Source: Vesta saturnalis (Eukaryota; Arthropoda; Insecta; Coleoptera; Lampyridae). Taken from it: a DNA stretch of 64,000 nt. Of the stretch, positions 34,099 to 45,514 are shown in pieces. Positions within the stretch are counted from its first letter, which is position 1. Every line of letters begins with the position of its first letter. Where the stretch lies: NCBI GenBank assembly GCA_036346205.1, contig JARFJB010001814.1, forward strand, positions 744,001 to 808,000, in the 5' to 3' direction. The notes under the pieces were generated by a model. That model was not told the DNA's origin and did not search any database. It worked only from the letters and a program-made list of their open reading frames with translations. A program made the position numbers and the translations under genes.

Positions 34099-35893
34099 TC
34101 TTTTTTTTTTCATAATTTGTATGGTGATCTCGGAAACAAAAATAGAGAAAGATTTGTTAATCCAGGTAAGCTTTTGTTAATTTAAGAAAATGCATGGCTT
34201 ACTGGATATTTGTAAAAAAGTAAAATTCTCCATAATCGTTTCAGCGCTTTAATTCGTTTATTTCTAAAGATTGTTTAAATACAATTTGTAGATAATTTTG
34301 TGCGGAATAACGTCACCATACTAGTTTTTAATTTTGCTTAGCATTTTGAAGTTATGAAGCAAAGTTGATTTTTTTTAATGGAAACCATAGTTGACTATAA
34401 CATGTTTAATAGTATATTTTTTTCTGATTGTAATGATGTAAGGGATGTATCACATATTTTAATAAAGAAAAGCACAATACCTGTAGCTCTTGCTGGGTTC
34501 GACATGATCGCACATATAAGAGATCTTTTATTACTCCAAATATAAAAAAGTCTAAAGGAGAAAGATCAGGAGAAGGTGTAGCCCGTAGAACAGGACCATT
34601 TCTTACTATCCACGAGGAAAAATTTCATATAAATATCTTTTAACTTGCGCCTGATAGTGGGGTGGGGCACGTGCGTGTTGATACCACAGTAGGTTTGCAT
34701 GGATTTGTAAATTTAATTCATATAGGATATTGTTAAAATCCTACCTAAGAAATTGCAAATATTGATTTCCAGTTAAAGTCCCATTAAAAATAAATGGCCC
34801 AACAAGCTGCGAACCAATAACACCGCACCATAAATTGAAGCCAAACTTAATTTGAGGCCATCTTTTTGTAAACGGTGAGGATTTGCTTGGGCCCACAGGT
34901 GTTCATTATGGCGTTTGAACAATACCATGGTTTTTAAAATGTGTTTCGTCGGTCCATAAAATCTGCATCGGAAAGTTGTTATTTTCATGGCACATGTTTA
35001 TGAACCAATTACAAAAAGTTAATCTTCTTTTCACCAGGGTGCAAATTTGTCCAACTTAATATTTATAAGGGTGGTATTTATGTTTTGCTACTCTCACTAC
35101 TGCGTTGTGAGATTGCAGCATCTTGGGAATTTGCCGTGTTGATGTAGATGGATTTTGATAACTACAGCTAGAACATTTATCTGCACGTTTTCAACAATAT
35201 TACCCTCCCTCTCCTATTTCTGGGCTTCACAAAACTCCCAAACTCTTTTAAATTGTATAAATTCTTGAAGGTGTCTAAAGATGGTCGAGGGCGATCAAAA
35301 TACAAACAAAAATAGCGCTCGGCCGCCTGTTGACTGTTTTTGTTACAAATGATTTAACATTTGATCATATCAAATTTCTCGAAATTTAGCGTACACCATA
35401 ATTAATTTTCTAAAAGCAACTCTACACTGACAAAACCGATAAGAATTACACTAATGAACGAACTGTCAAAGATGAAGGTAAACAATGCTTCAGTTGCTTT
35501 ACTTTTGTTTTCCATGGCAAGATATGATTATTGTTAAACCTAATGACAGAAAAACGAGTATTGTGCTTTTATTTATTAAAATAAGTGATACAACCCATAC
35601 ATCATTACAATCAGAAAAAATGCACTATTAAAATATGTCATAGTCAAGTATGGTTTCCATTAAAAAAAAATCAACTTTGCTTCATAACTTCAAAATGCTA
35701 AGCAAAATTAAAAAACTAGTACGGTGACGTGTTCGGCACAAAATTATCTATACATTGTATTTAAACAATTTTTATCTATCCTTAGAAATAAACAAATTAA
35801 ACCCCTAAAACGATTTTTTTCAAATATCTAGTAAGAAATACATTTTCTTAAATCAACAAAAGTGAATCTGGACAAATGAATGAAAAAAAAAAA
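34098..35893 (-). mobile_element. Tc1/mariner-type element with long terminal inverted repeats
   Basis: About 350 bp at each end are inverted copies. For example GAAGTTATGAAGCAAAGTTG lies at 34349 on the plus strand, and its complement CAACTTTGCTTCATAACTTC lies near 35673. Other matched pairs are TTTAAGAAAATGCATGGCTT / AAGAAATACATTTTCTTAAA and GTCACCATACTAGTTTTTAA / TTAAAAAACTAGTACGGTGA. The outermost match is blurred by T-runs, so edges are approximate. The centre encodes a transposase relic. The element interrupts the BEL/Pao coding sequence between its YAYYST and LTRNVGEL parts. Confidence 0.82.
34560..35250 (-). pseudogene. Transposase relic of the long-TIR element
   Basis: Minus-strand frames give STSTRQIPKMLQSHNAVVR, VKRRLTFCNWFINMCHENNN and FPMQILWTDETHFKNHGIV (first catalytic Asp in WTDETHF). 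Then come GPFIFNGTLTGNQYLQFL, LLWYQHARAPPHYQAQVKRY, where the family has a QHDG-type motif with the second Asp, and LDFFIFGVIKDLLY (third Asp). The second Asp is thus apparently lost. The arrangement fits the DUF4817-type IS630/mariner group. The longest intact frame is 34773-34988. Stops and frameshifts throughout show it is dead. Confidence 0.8.
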
Positions 35894-36094
35894 ACTCACT
35901 GTGGAATAGTATGCATAGATACGATTAATTTTGTATAGTTTTTTTTTTTTTTTTATTATGATATGCAATTATTTACAACCGCGAGGCTAAAAGCAAATTT
36001 GATGTAGTACTTAACTAATCTAATCTACATGGACATGAGGAGGAATGACGCCCACTGGCGATACCCTGCAAATATTAACATAATAATAATTAAT

Positions 36095-38680
36095 AATTAA
36101 TTCTACTTCGTAAGATCCAACGTTTTAAGTCACTTTAGTCTCCGAGTGGAATTAGTATTGTCTAGTAAATTGAGCACTAACACATTAGGGTGTTTTTTAT
36201 TCTCGATATAGGTGGTAGTACGTCTTTAACTTCATCTTTGATCCATGGGATTTTTAGATCCTCATGAAGTGTCTTATTGCTGATGAACCATTCCGCACTG
36301 TCATTGCACGAAGAGTTTTATTTGGAATCTTTGCAAAATTTCAATATTTGATGTTTTGCACTACCCCATAAGTGGATGCCATATGCCCACAACTGGAAAA
36401 CTGTTTTGTACACTAACACTTTATTTTCTAATGCTAATTTAGATTTTTTCCCTAGGAGCCAGTACATCTTTTTCACCATTGCGTCTAGTTGCTTTCGTTT
36501 TTTGTTATGTGGGTTTTCCATGTTAAACGTCTGTCAAGGTTCACGCCGAGATATTTTGCTTCGTTTTCGTGGGATTTGTATACCATTGAGTGTAACTGGA
36601 GGAGCAGTTGTGTTTTGTAGTAAACGTGATAGCTGTAGATTTGTCCTCGTTGATCCGTATTCTCCAGGTGTGTAACCATTTTGTATGTTGTCCAGACAGT
36701 TTTGTAGGATTGTCGACGCTTGCACTTCATTAGAATGAAAAAGATATCGTCAGCGAAGGTAGCCGTTGTTACGTTGTCATTGCATGGTAGATCAGCTGTA
36801 AAAATTTGATATAAAGTTGGTCCTAGAACGCTGCCCTGAGGAACGCCTGCCTTTATTGAATATAATCCAGACTGACTTTCGCCGTATTTTACCTGATAAT
36901 ACCTGTCATTCAAATATGATTTAAGTAGAAGATAGTACTGGTGTGGCAGAGACTGTTTGATTTTGTATAGTAAGCACGTGCCAGACACGGTCGAACGCTT
37001 GGCAGACATCGAGGAAAACCGCAACACAGTACCTTTGTTCTTCAAAGTCATTTTCGATTACATCTACAACTCTGTGAATCTGTTCTAATGCTGAGTGTTG
37101 TTGTCGAAACCCAAATTGATGCTGTGGTATAAGCGCTTCTTCTTCGATTATGGTTGTCATTCTCTTTAGTATTAGTCTCTCAAATACTTTTGATAGTATT
37201 GGTAGCAGCGTTATCGGCCTATAAGACGTAACTTCGTGTTCGGGCTTGCCCGGTTTCAGTATTAGTATAATTTGGCCAAATTTCATAGCATTAATATTGC
37301 ATTCTTAAGGCAGCGTTGAAAATTTGTAGTGTACATTATAGCTTTTTCAATTCCTTCAATGGTTTGGCAGTGATTAGGTCATACCAGCCTTTTTGCTGTT
37401 TAGATGCAGAATTTCAGTTTTGATTTCTTCATGAAGGGTTGTATTGGTGTTTAGTTGTAGAGGAGCTCGTAAGTAATCAGTAATCTCTTGTTCCTCTTCA
37501 GGAGTAGTAGCTATGGATGCTCTGAATATCGTTGATAGATGTTCTGCAAAACTGTCGCTTTTCAGCATCTGTTCTTGCCATGAGCCGTCAGCCTTTCTAA
37601 TCGGTAATAGGAGTTCGACATTTTTAATTTCTTTGTCGTCTTCCAAAGTGTGTAGTTGTTATCTGCAGAAGGACAAAGAACTACAAATTCATTAAATGTT
37701 TCATTTTCCAGTCTCTAAAGCTGTTTTAACTCTGGTTAGTCTATTTAGGTTATTTTGTCTATGGGGTTTTCGTCTGCTGCCAGATTCGTCTGGCTCTTCT
37801 TTATCGGTAATTTTAATTTTAATATGCAATGGGTAATTTTCAATAACTACTGGTTTATTGTGCTCAAGCGGTGTTGCGTAGCAGGCTGCGTTTTGAATGT
37901 TTTTTGTTAGTTGGTCTACCGCAGTGTCAATTTCTTCTTCTGTTTTTAGCGAGACTTTTAGTGTTATTGCGTCTGTTAAGTACTCCCTGAAGAGGTCCCA
38001 GTTTGTGTGAGTGTTGTAAAGGGAAGGATTTTTTTGCTTTATAATAATAGAGGTGCTGATGGTGACTATTATAGCTGAATGGTCTGACAGAAGATCAAAA
38101 GACGTTTCTGCTTTACAGTATCTTGAAGATAGTCCTTGATAACAAAGAAATCTACAGTATCAGGTACTTTACTTAGGTCAGTCCAGTAAGTGGCTTGAAC
38201 AAATAGTTGTAGTTGTTTGCCAGAGAAGCCTTGTAATTCACGTCCTTTAGTGGTTGTTAGCCTCGAGCCCCAGGTTTGATTTTTGCGTTATAGTCACCGC
38301 TATGAACCTGTTGCCTAAATTTTTGAAAATGCCTCGTACTGATTTTGTTTCAGATGCCTCACTGTATATCGATGCAACTGTTAGTGAGCCACTTGAACCT
38401 TGGACGTTGATTATAGTACCTTGGATATAGTCAGTTGCAAATGCTTCCATAACGTGGTGAGCTATTTTATTGTTTATAATAATTGCCGACACCGTGAGCT
38501 GTTCCGTCGGATGGTTGGTGTTATGTAGTATAATTTGGATATTGAAATAGCTCCTTTCCGTGAAATGAGTTTCGGAGATCAATAAGATGTCAATTTTATG
38601 TTCTTTAAGAATAGTTCGACTAGTGGGATGCTGTGCTAACCATTTGCATTAGGACGCAACTCGAAGAGAATCCATTATTG
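36095..38680 (-). pseudogene. Jockey ORF2 (endonuclease and reverse transcriptase) relic
   Basis: The endonuclease spans about 38660-38040: NANGLAQHPTSRTILKEHKI, DILLISETHFTERSYF, AFATDYIQGTIINVQ, GNRFIAV and LLSDHSAIIVTIS. The N in NANG, E in SETH and SDHSAII are family catalytic or structural positions. The reverse transcriptase spans about 37290-36500: ILILKPGKPEHEVTSYRPI, HQFGFRQQHSALEQIHRV, FLDVCQAFDRVWH, AGVPQGSVLGPTLYQIF and FADDIFFI (catalytic FADD at 36757-36743). The C-terminus includes KVLVYKTVFQLWAYGIHLWG and a tail ending RRLK-LKTLDL near 36100. A second Asp-containing block and the fingers are intact in local frames, but at least four frameshifts and stops separate them. Confidence 0.92.
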
Positions 38681-38789
38681 GTTTTTGGTAACTAACGTGC
38701 TGAGCAGATTTAACATCATGCTGTTTTGGTTCATTAATTGATTAAACATAGTTTCGAACTTAGATAGGAATTGTGACAGCGAATGTCAT

Positions 38790-39993
38790 TACTGTTGGTA
38801 TTTTATTGGTTACTGATGTGATGGTTTGACGCTATTTGTGCGTAGCTTGATATTCACGTTTGCAGAATATATACGCTGAGCAGTAATTGGTACGTTGGAT
38901 TTCTTATTCTTTTGTATTGTAGCAGGCTTATTTTTATTTAGCAATAGTTGTTGGTAAATCTGGCATCCCTTGTAGTTTGCCTGTGGTCCTTGACACAGTG
39001 CACATAGCAATTTCCATCTTTTTGTTTTTTTGCAGGTGATAGTGTTGTGTTCCTCACATTGACAAAAATTTTGTGAGTAGCTTTACTGTGATAAGATTGG
39101 CATCTTGCACTGTATGATAGTGTTTTTTACGTGGCGGTTCGATAGTTATCATTTGGTAATTAATGTGTTTTATTTCATATACCTTTTGTTGTTTTCTGCA
39201 GGTTCAAGGTCCACAAAGAACATAGGAAGTGGCGTTTTTGTTACACGGTGTTGGACATTCATGATGTTACGCACCTGTGACTGCTTAATTAATTCACGTT
39301 TGATTTCATTCATGTCTGTAGTATGATGAATATTTCTAAGTACAATATCTGTTTTCTTTTAGCTTTGGTAGGTGTGGTGAATAATTTTCATCTTTCAGGT
39401 GTGTAATTAATTTTCTGTATGACTCAGATGTTTGTACTGATTTTGATAGTATTGTTTGATTGAGTCCTTGTATAAAATTGTTCTTTCTATTACTTTTGAT
39501 AAATTTTCAAGCATTTTTGCGAAATTTGTTACACATATATAAATATTAGTTTATGTTCTTGTCTCGCTTACTTGTGATGCTTGCGTTGAGTCGTTGGTAC
39601 TAGTGCTGGCTAATACATTGTATCGTTTTGATGCACAATAGGGTTGTCCGTTACTTGATTTGACGTAGTTTTATGTATAATTCGTTTACGTTTTTTAACA
39701 TGTTGCCAGTCATGATCTGTAATATCCTCGTCAGTCTTCTGCAATATTTGATTGTGTGTCGACTGTTACTTGAGAACTATAAGTTTGGGTATTATTTGGT
39801 ACAAATGAGGGTCTGTTAGTGACTGGAAAAGCCGGAGAGTAATACTGAGCTGGCGTGTACTTGGGTTGTTTGGTACAAGTGGTAGAAACCCCATTTTGTG
39901 TTGTTTGTTGATTTCAAACATCGGCTGTTGCATGATGTATGAGAATTGATCAGGTTGTGTGTGATAAGTACATATTCGGTCATTGTATTGCAT
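38790..39993 (-). pseudogene. Jockey ORF1 (Gag-like) relic
   Basis: From 39993 (MQYNDRICTYHTQPDQF) the frames continue through NPSTRQLSITLRLFQSLTD, DHDWQHVKKRKRIIHKTT and KKTDIVLRNIHHTTDMNEIK. Then come TKTPLPMFFVDLEPAENN and a Cys-rich part, CQCEEHNTITCKKTKRWK, CALCQGPQANYKGCQIYQQL. The last block is the usual CxxC...HxANYKGC knuckle of Jockey ORF1 proteins, which bind RNA in the retrotransposition particle. One knuckle residue (His of GPHxANYKGC) is changed to Gln. Several stops interrupt the frame. Confidence 0.82.
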
Positions 39994-40208
39994 TTTCGCC
40001 GAAGCAAGTTTAATGGATTATTTAAAAATTTAAAGTTTAGCAAGGTTATTATGTGTATTTAAACTTACACATTTAGTTATAAGTCCAGCTGCTATCCGAT
40101 AGCGCTATCTGCAAGGCGCCGTGAAACGGTCAAGCCGCAGGCACTTTAACTTATTGCTGACTTTATTCACGTTATCACTTGAACTTTGTGAACTAGAGCG
40201 ACAAATGG

Positions 40209-40241
40209 CACGTCTTTACGGTTTAAAAGTCAAGCGAGAAT
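40209..40241 (-). promoter_or_regulatory. Likely internal core promoter of the Jockey element (DPE-like GACGTG)
   Basis: On the minus strand GACGTG occupies 40214-40209. If the element starts at A (40241), this is +28 to +33, the position and sequence of the downstream promoter element (consensus RGWCGTG-like) known for Jockey-type LINEs, which lack an upstream promoter. The exact +1 cannot be separated from the target duplication by sequence alone. Confidence 0.55.
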
Positions 40242-40253
40242 TAATTTTGTATA

Positions 40254-41210
40254 CTGAAGAAAATATTTTGCAAAAATTGAATGATTGATTTAGGTTCTTC
40301 AAAAAATTGAAAAAACTGACATCACTATCTGCGCGATGTTGCGCAAAAATTTTGGATCTGGTTGAAGAAAGTCAGGTCCATAAAACCATAAGGATGAATT
40401 CTTCAAGATTTGTGGGGCCACGCAAAATTATCTGCTGGATCATCTTTTATACGAATGTGACCACAATCGAGAATATTAGAATGTTGTTTATTTGCGCCAA
40501 CCTATTGGCGACAAACTTTTCCCGTCGTAGGTTTTACTGCGATTCATTCCATGACTATGGTTGAATCACACCAGTCGAATTTTCAATTAATATTCCGTTT
40601 TAAAGGGTATTTCGCTTTTGCATTAATCATACTACGCCGCACAGTTCTAACCGTGGCAAGGTTGTCGACCTTAATGGAGCAATTCTTGATTCAGCGCCTG
40701 TAGTACGTGTATAAAAACATGAACCGCAACATTTTTCAGAAGCATCGTGAGTGCCATACATGTGAATGTGAATGTGTTTACATAAATTAGTTGTTTACAA
40801 TACTGTATGAAATTAGTGTGTAATTCTATAAGAACAGATTCGTTCAAATTTGATGTAAGTTCCCACAGAGCATGTAAGATCAATTTTGCTTTGGAAATCG
40901 TAGACAGAATTTTGCGTTTTGTGATAGGTCCTCTAACATAGAGATTTTCAATTGAATGACCTAAGAAATCTTGGTACCAGAGTTTTAGTCTAAAATATAA
41001 TAATACAGCAAATTTGTTGCGTTTGTGGCTGTGTTCTTTCGTATGAAAGTCATTTACGGAGTTGAAACCGGCATTTGAGTCAAATGTAACTAGGAGTTTG
41101 GTTCTTACGCTTGATTGATTAAGGACCCCATGATGTGGAGGGTAGTGATAATTGGTTTTGTAGTATTTTTGATTCTAGTTTAATACATTCTAACATAAAT
41201 TCATTATGAT
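40254..41210 (-). pseudogene. BEL/Pao reverse transcriptase and RNase H region
   Basis: On the minus strand from about 41165 the frames give NYHYPPHHGVLNQSS, TKLLVTFDSNAGFNSVNDF and FAVLLYFRLKLWYQDFL. Next come KRKILSTISK, ESVLIELHTNFIQYCKQL, GTHDASEKCCGSCFYTRTT and SRIAPLRSTTLPRLELCG, then WCDSTIVMEWI, NRLAQINNILIFS and HIRIKDDPADNFA. These are the standard Pao-type blocks: the YYLPHHAV and TKLRVVFD strands of the reverse transcriptase, the xxDASxxxYGA and LPRLELxGA RNase H motifs, and WxDSxIVLxWI and RSxDNPAD. Stops and frameshifts occur roughly every 30-60 residues. The block ends exactly at the Jockey target site. Confidence 0.88.
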
Positions 41211-41215
41211 TTTAT

Positions 41216-42030
41216 TATACGTTTTTATTTATGTATTTAATAAAATTAATAATAATTTTTATATAATGATTTTAATTCTGGGTTACTCAATAGATTCCTC
41301 TCATTACTATAGAAAAGTTTGACTACTATTTGTGTTGTCTCCCCTAGCAAATTAATTAAGCTTATCGTTTAAGGTAATTAGACGGTAAACCGTCCGTTAC
41401 TATATGACGAGAAAATGTTTTTAGAAAATACTCTTCAGTTCTGATTTTGTGAGGTTTCTGATTTCATTGAGTTTTTCTATTTTCAAAAATCTTCCATTTG
41501 ATCATACAAGTTTTAACTAATTTGAACCAAATTAAAAAGGACCAGACAGCAACCCCCCTAATTGTGATTTTTGTAGCATGGGTTAATTTTTATTTTTTAT
41601 TTATTTTAGAGAGTTGACCTACACCTAATAATTTCCAAAATATCCCTGCTGCCAGTTATATTATCAATTGGAGCTGGTTCGTTTAATCTGGAATCTGCTA
41701 ATTTTAATTAGCAGATTTATTATTAATTGGTATATTTAATTTTAATATGTAGAAATCAATTTGAAGTAGTTTTTCTGTAAATTTGTCTATATTTATGAAT
41801 GAGAGTTTGTAATTACAATTATTTAAGAAAAAAGAATTCTCCCTTTGAATGTTTATTGTAGTTAAAATATGGTTGATGCCTGTAACAGGTAAATACATAT
41901 TCCGTCCCTCCAGGTTCAATTCTTATAAAAAGCGCTGTAGTAATGTGAATCACGGTTGTTGATAATGATATCGCTTGAACTGGTGTTATATTGTACAGGA
42001 TCGTGGTGTTTCTTGCTACATTGTTTATAT
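41216..42030. other. No recognisable gene
   Basis: AT-rich sequence upstream of the BEL/Pao relic. The minus frame at 41704-41919 carries no family motif. Confidence 0.5.
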
Positions 42031-42033
42031 GTA

Positions 42034-42298
42034 CAGTTGCGAGCAGAAAAAACTGAGACCCTAAATTTTAGTTGTGTGAATTGTGGTGTAAATAAAAATG
42101 GCTGTCAAATTGGCGTAACTGAAATCCTTGTCAATTTGAAAGTTGTAAGAATGCCGCCACTAAATCATGTGCAAAAGGCAGTGATAACTACACGTTTGAG
42201 CAAAATATTAGCAAATCAGTTTCATGCTAAGCAAAAATTCTGAACTATAGACGTAGAGTACATGGATTAATTGTCTCAATTTTTTTTGCTCGCCACTG
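42034..42298 (+). mobile_element. Short Tc1 deletion derivative flanked by TA
   Basis: TA-CAGTTGCGAGCAGAAAAAACTGAG at the left and CTCAATTTTTTTTGCTCGCCACTG-TA at the right form inverted repeats of about 24 bp with a TA duplication (42032-42033, 42299-42300). Inside, from about 42150, the frame reads MPPLNHVQKAVITTRLSKIL, the N-terminus of a Tc1 transposase. The rest of the gene is deleted, leaving a 265-bp non-autonomous copy. Confidence 0.88.
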
Positions 42299-42300
42299 TA

Positions 42301-43600
42301 CATTGCATTCTTGCGTGAGATGATTGGGTTGCAATCAATTGGAACATAATTTGTGTTTTGTCAGTTCCACGTGACTTTGACTGATTGACGGGGTTGCAAA
42401 TTTTGAAGAATTGTAAATGAATATTTTCCTCAGGTATGATTTACTCCTATACAGCAGTGCAACTTCATTAGGATTATAGCGATAATCCATTGAACGTTAT
42501 GAATTACAGCGGTAATTCAACTGCAATGACGTCATACTCAACTACCATAGTAACAGAGCTATTTTTGTTATGAATAAGAAGCATTTGTCAAACACTGTTA
42601 AGTTTATTATTGCAAAAATGAAACGATTCCGTAAAATTTCGAGAGAAACCATTGATAGTAATATTGAAAGAGTGTTCCGAAGAATACCGTGAAAGATCAG
42701 GCATTTATTTGGACGCAAGTATTGTTCGTTGTTGTTACATGCTCAGTAATCAAAAAGTTTTGTCGTTTTTTAAATGTAAATTTTTAATTAATGAAATAAA
42801 AGTTTTGTTGAAGAGCCCTCCTCCTTCGGAATCAGGCTCTTTTAATTTTTAACCAACAAAGCAAACTCATAATTTTGGACGCACTAGTGGTATTATACAT
42901 GAAAGCGCGCTCGTTATGTAACTATCAACGTTGTTACGAGAATATCGTTTTTATGTGATGAGTCCCATTGCACATTTGTAATCGCATCTAATTTTTCAAA
43001 CAGAATTAATTAGAAAGGCGTATCCCATGTTTCGGTGGGTTGGCGGTTTATCTTCAAAAGCAGTGAATTCATTGAAAACCGTTCCGATCTTCGTTTTATT
43101 CAATTGCATTGATTTAATTTTTAGATAATTATATCCTGAATAAATAACTGATTGTTTGAACACGAATATCTAGTTCAATTAATGTTTTTCCTCAAGTTTG
43201 GAATGCGTTGAGAAATTGATTAAAACGAGTGAATTGAGACATAAAATGAGTAATGACGTCTATTCAACTATATGTCAGATATAAGGGTCGTTTACGGAGT
43301 AATTTCAATTTGACAGTGTCAACTTGAAAATGTTTGAATTAAATGAGATGCTTCATATCTTGCTAGAATGACCAATATAATGAAATTCCACTCTCGTAAT
43401 TTTCTCACTGGCATTGGCAGTTAATTATATTGGCTTCACACAAACTGAAACAATGTGTTACATGTTTTCAGTACAGGCATCCGTGCATTACTACTTGCCC
43501 ACAGCAAGTTACAGTTTCTACTTCTACTTTATGTGCTTAAGCCAACCCTTGCTGATATACAAGAACAAGGATGGGCACCATGGTCAGGAAATCCAGCCAT
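42301..43600. other. No recognisable gene
   Basis: AT-rich sequence. Frames at 42652-42852 and 43414-43600 have no motif. Confidence 0.5.
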
Positions 43601-43604
43601 ACCG

Positions 43605-44215
43605 ACAGATACTTCAATGCCAAATCTCACCATCATCCGGCGCAGTTGCAGTGACAAAAAGCAGGAGATGGCAATACTAACAGCGGCACTACTGCAAAGT
43701 GGATTTACAATGAGGAACGTCAAAACTTCCTCAAGACCAGGAAAACTGAAACCACAGAGGAGATGAAACACTAGCAGCCCAGATTACGCTTCCGTGTGTG
43801 AAAGGAACAACAGACAAGATTGCGAAAATCTTCAGCATAGAGACGACGTTCAACACGGGCAGAAAAATATCTTCAGCGCTCAACGCGAAAACCAAATTTA
43901 ACTTGAAGGGGCAAGGAGTCTACACCAACCGTCGTAGAACATGTAACAAGGTATAGATAGCGCACATATCAAATAAATTGTAACAATACAAGGATGATAC
44001 CCAACATCAAAAACGCGACAAAAAAGACCATCAGATTGAGAAACAGGAACAGAACTTCAACACCCGGGACAATTCTCAAAGATTTTTCCATTACATAGAA
44101 GTTAATACTCGTCAAACATCGCCAGACAAGGAAGCCCTCTCCCTCACAAGAATCACATGCACCAAAAGCGCCCACAACAGGAAGAACAGCGCTGTGAAAT
44201 GTGTATTGAAAAGAA
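43605..44215 (+). pseudogene. Probable Penelope-like element C-terminal fragment (GIY-YIG linker region)
   Basis: Plus-strand frames give KKQEMAILTAALLQSGFTMR, ITLPCVKGTTDKIAKI, FNTGRKISSAL and LKGQGVYTN, then RTCNKV. In Penelope-like elements the C-terminal third reads ...LxxNGFPxxxI..., FxPYVKGTSDKIxxIL, KxSxxL..., GVYxIPC-xCxKVYIGQT, before a GIY-YIG endonuclease. The order and spacing agree, although the GVY-IPC block itself is damaged. A later IEVNTRQTSPDKEALSL segment could be the REAxEIxKH region. Frameshifts separate the parts. Confidence 0.55.
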
Positions 44216-44417
44216 CGGTTTACATTTTGAACAAAGTGTCTAATTTGATTATACTAGTCTTATTGTTATTTATTTATAAATCGTTATTGCTAAGAATTCT
44301 TATTAATTTCACAATTATTGATTAAGTATGGTTACAATAATAAACAAGGATTGTTAAAATTAGTGTACTAAACAGATTTCAATTTACAAAAGTCTTGTAT
44401 TTGAGTATGGCTTGATA

Positions 44418-44938
44418 CAGTGGCGGCTCTTTAATGAGAGCAAGTGAGCAGCGGTCTATAACTTATTAGAATCTCACTTAAAAACTACATACATGTTTAT
44501 GGCGAAATTGATACATACATAATTATACAGAAAGTATTGACCGCATAACAATAATAATTATGCATTTCTTTTTATACGAGGATAATAACAATGGATACTA
44601 AAAAAACCGATAACCTACCTATTTATAAATGAAAATGTATTTGAAATTTTAAAGAAACGATCGTTAGGTACTAAAATGGCTCTAAATGTTTTATTATATC
44701 TTTTTTATTAAAAACTTTATATTCAATTATTCACATAAAGCACATTACTTAACTTAGTACCACATCAAACACTAAAAATCAAAATAACTCGGAAACGCAC
44801 AGGAATTTCGAAACAGAAGAAGGTACATTATTTTTGTTAAACTGTATGTAGATAATGAAAATAACAGTTTTTTTTAAATAGTCATTGGCGTAGAAGTTCT
44901 GTTTATGAAAGGGTTGAGCACCCTCCACTCCGCCACTG
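44418..44938. mobile_element. MITE with CAGTGGCGG terminal inverted repeats (hAT-like)
   Basis: It starts CAGTGGCGGCTCTTTAATG and ends with the complement of CAGTGGCGGAGTGGAGGG; 9-10 bp are perfectly inverted. These termini are typical of hAT-derived MITEs. No coding capacity is seen in 521 bp. An 8-bp target duplication expected for hAT is not evident (GCTTGATA against TGCAAGTT), so the family assignment is tentative. Confidence 0.6.
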
Positions 44939-44984
44939 TGCAAGTTTGTGAACATTCTTATCGCTTGTTTTATGCCCTTAATTA

Positions 44985-45280
<296 letters not shown>

Positions 45281-45344
45281 TTATCAAGCTTCTTGTAATT
45301 TCTCTGCTTGTCGTAATTCATACTAAACTTATACGAGATTAGAT

Positions 45345-45443
45345 ATTTATATATTATTTTTCTGGATAAAGAAATGGTTATTGTTTAATTGTATTTGAAT
45401 GTAATTAATATTAAGATGAAAAGCTTGAGTTTGTTTCAATGAG

Positions 45444-45514
<71 letters not shown>

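Larger units (their letters stand above)
35938..40241 (-). mobile_element. Nearly full-length Jockey-type non-LTR retrotransposon
   Basis: A poly(A) tail is visible as T16 at 35939-35954 on the plus strand. The target duplication ATTAATTTTGTATA lies at 35924-35937 and 40240-40253 (the outer two bases could be element or target). Length of about 4.3 kb matches complete Jockey elements. Read on the minus strand the order is 5' UTR (40241 to about 39990), ORF1, ORF2 with endonuclease and reverse transcriptase, a short 3' UTR, then poly(A). It is inserted in the BEL/Pao relic in the same orientation. Multiple stops and frameshifts show that it is inactive, though it is clearly younger than its host element. 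Confidence 0.93.
32985..41215 (-). mobile_element. BEL/Pao LTR-retrotransposon relic, split by two younger insertions
   Basis: Minus-strand coding blocks in the correct BEL/Pao order flank two foreign elements. They are reverse transcriptase and RNase H (41210-40254), a short bridge (35937-35894), then integrase (34098-32985). The intervening Jockey (35938-40241) and mariner-type element (about 34098-35893) account for most of the length, leaving about 2.1 kb of BEL/Pao. LTRs, gag and the N-terminal polymerase part are not seen. Confidence 0.85.
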
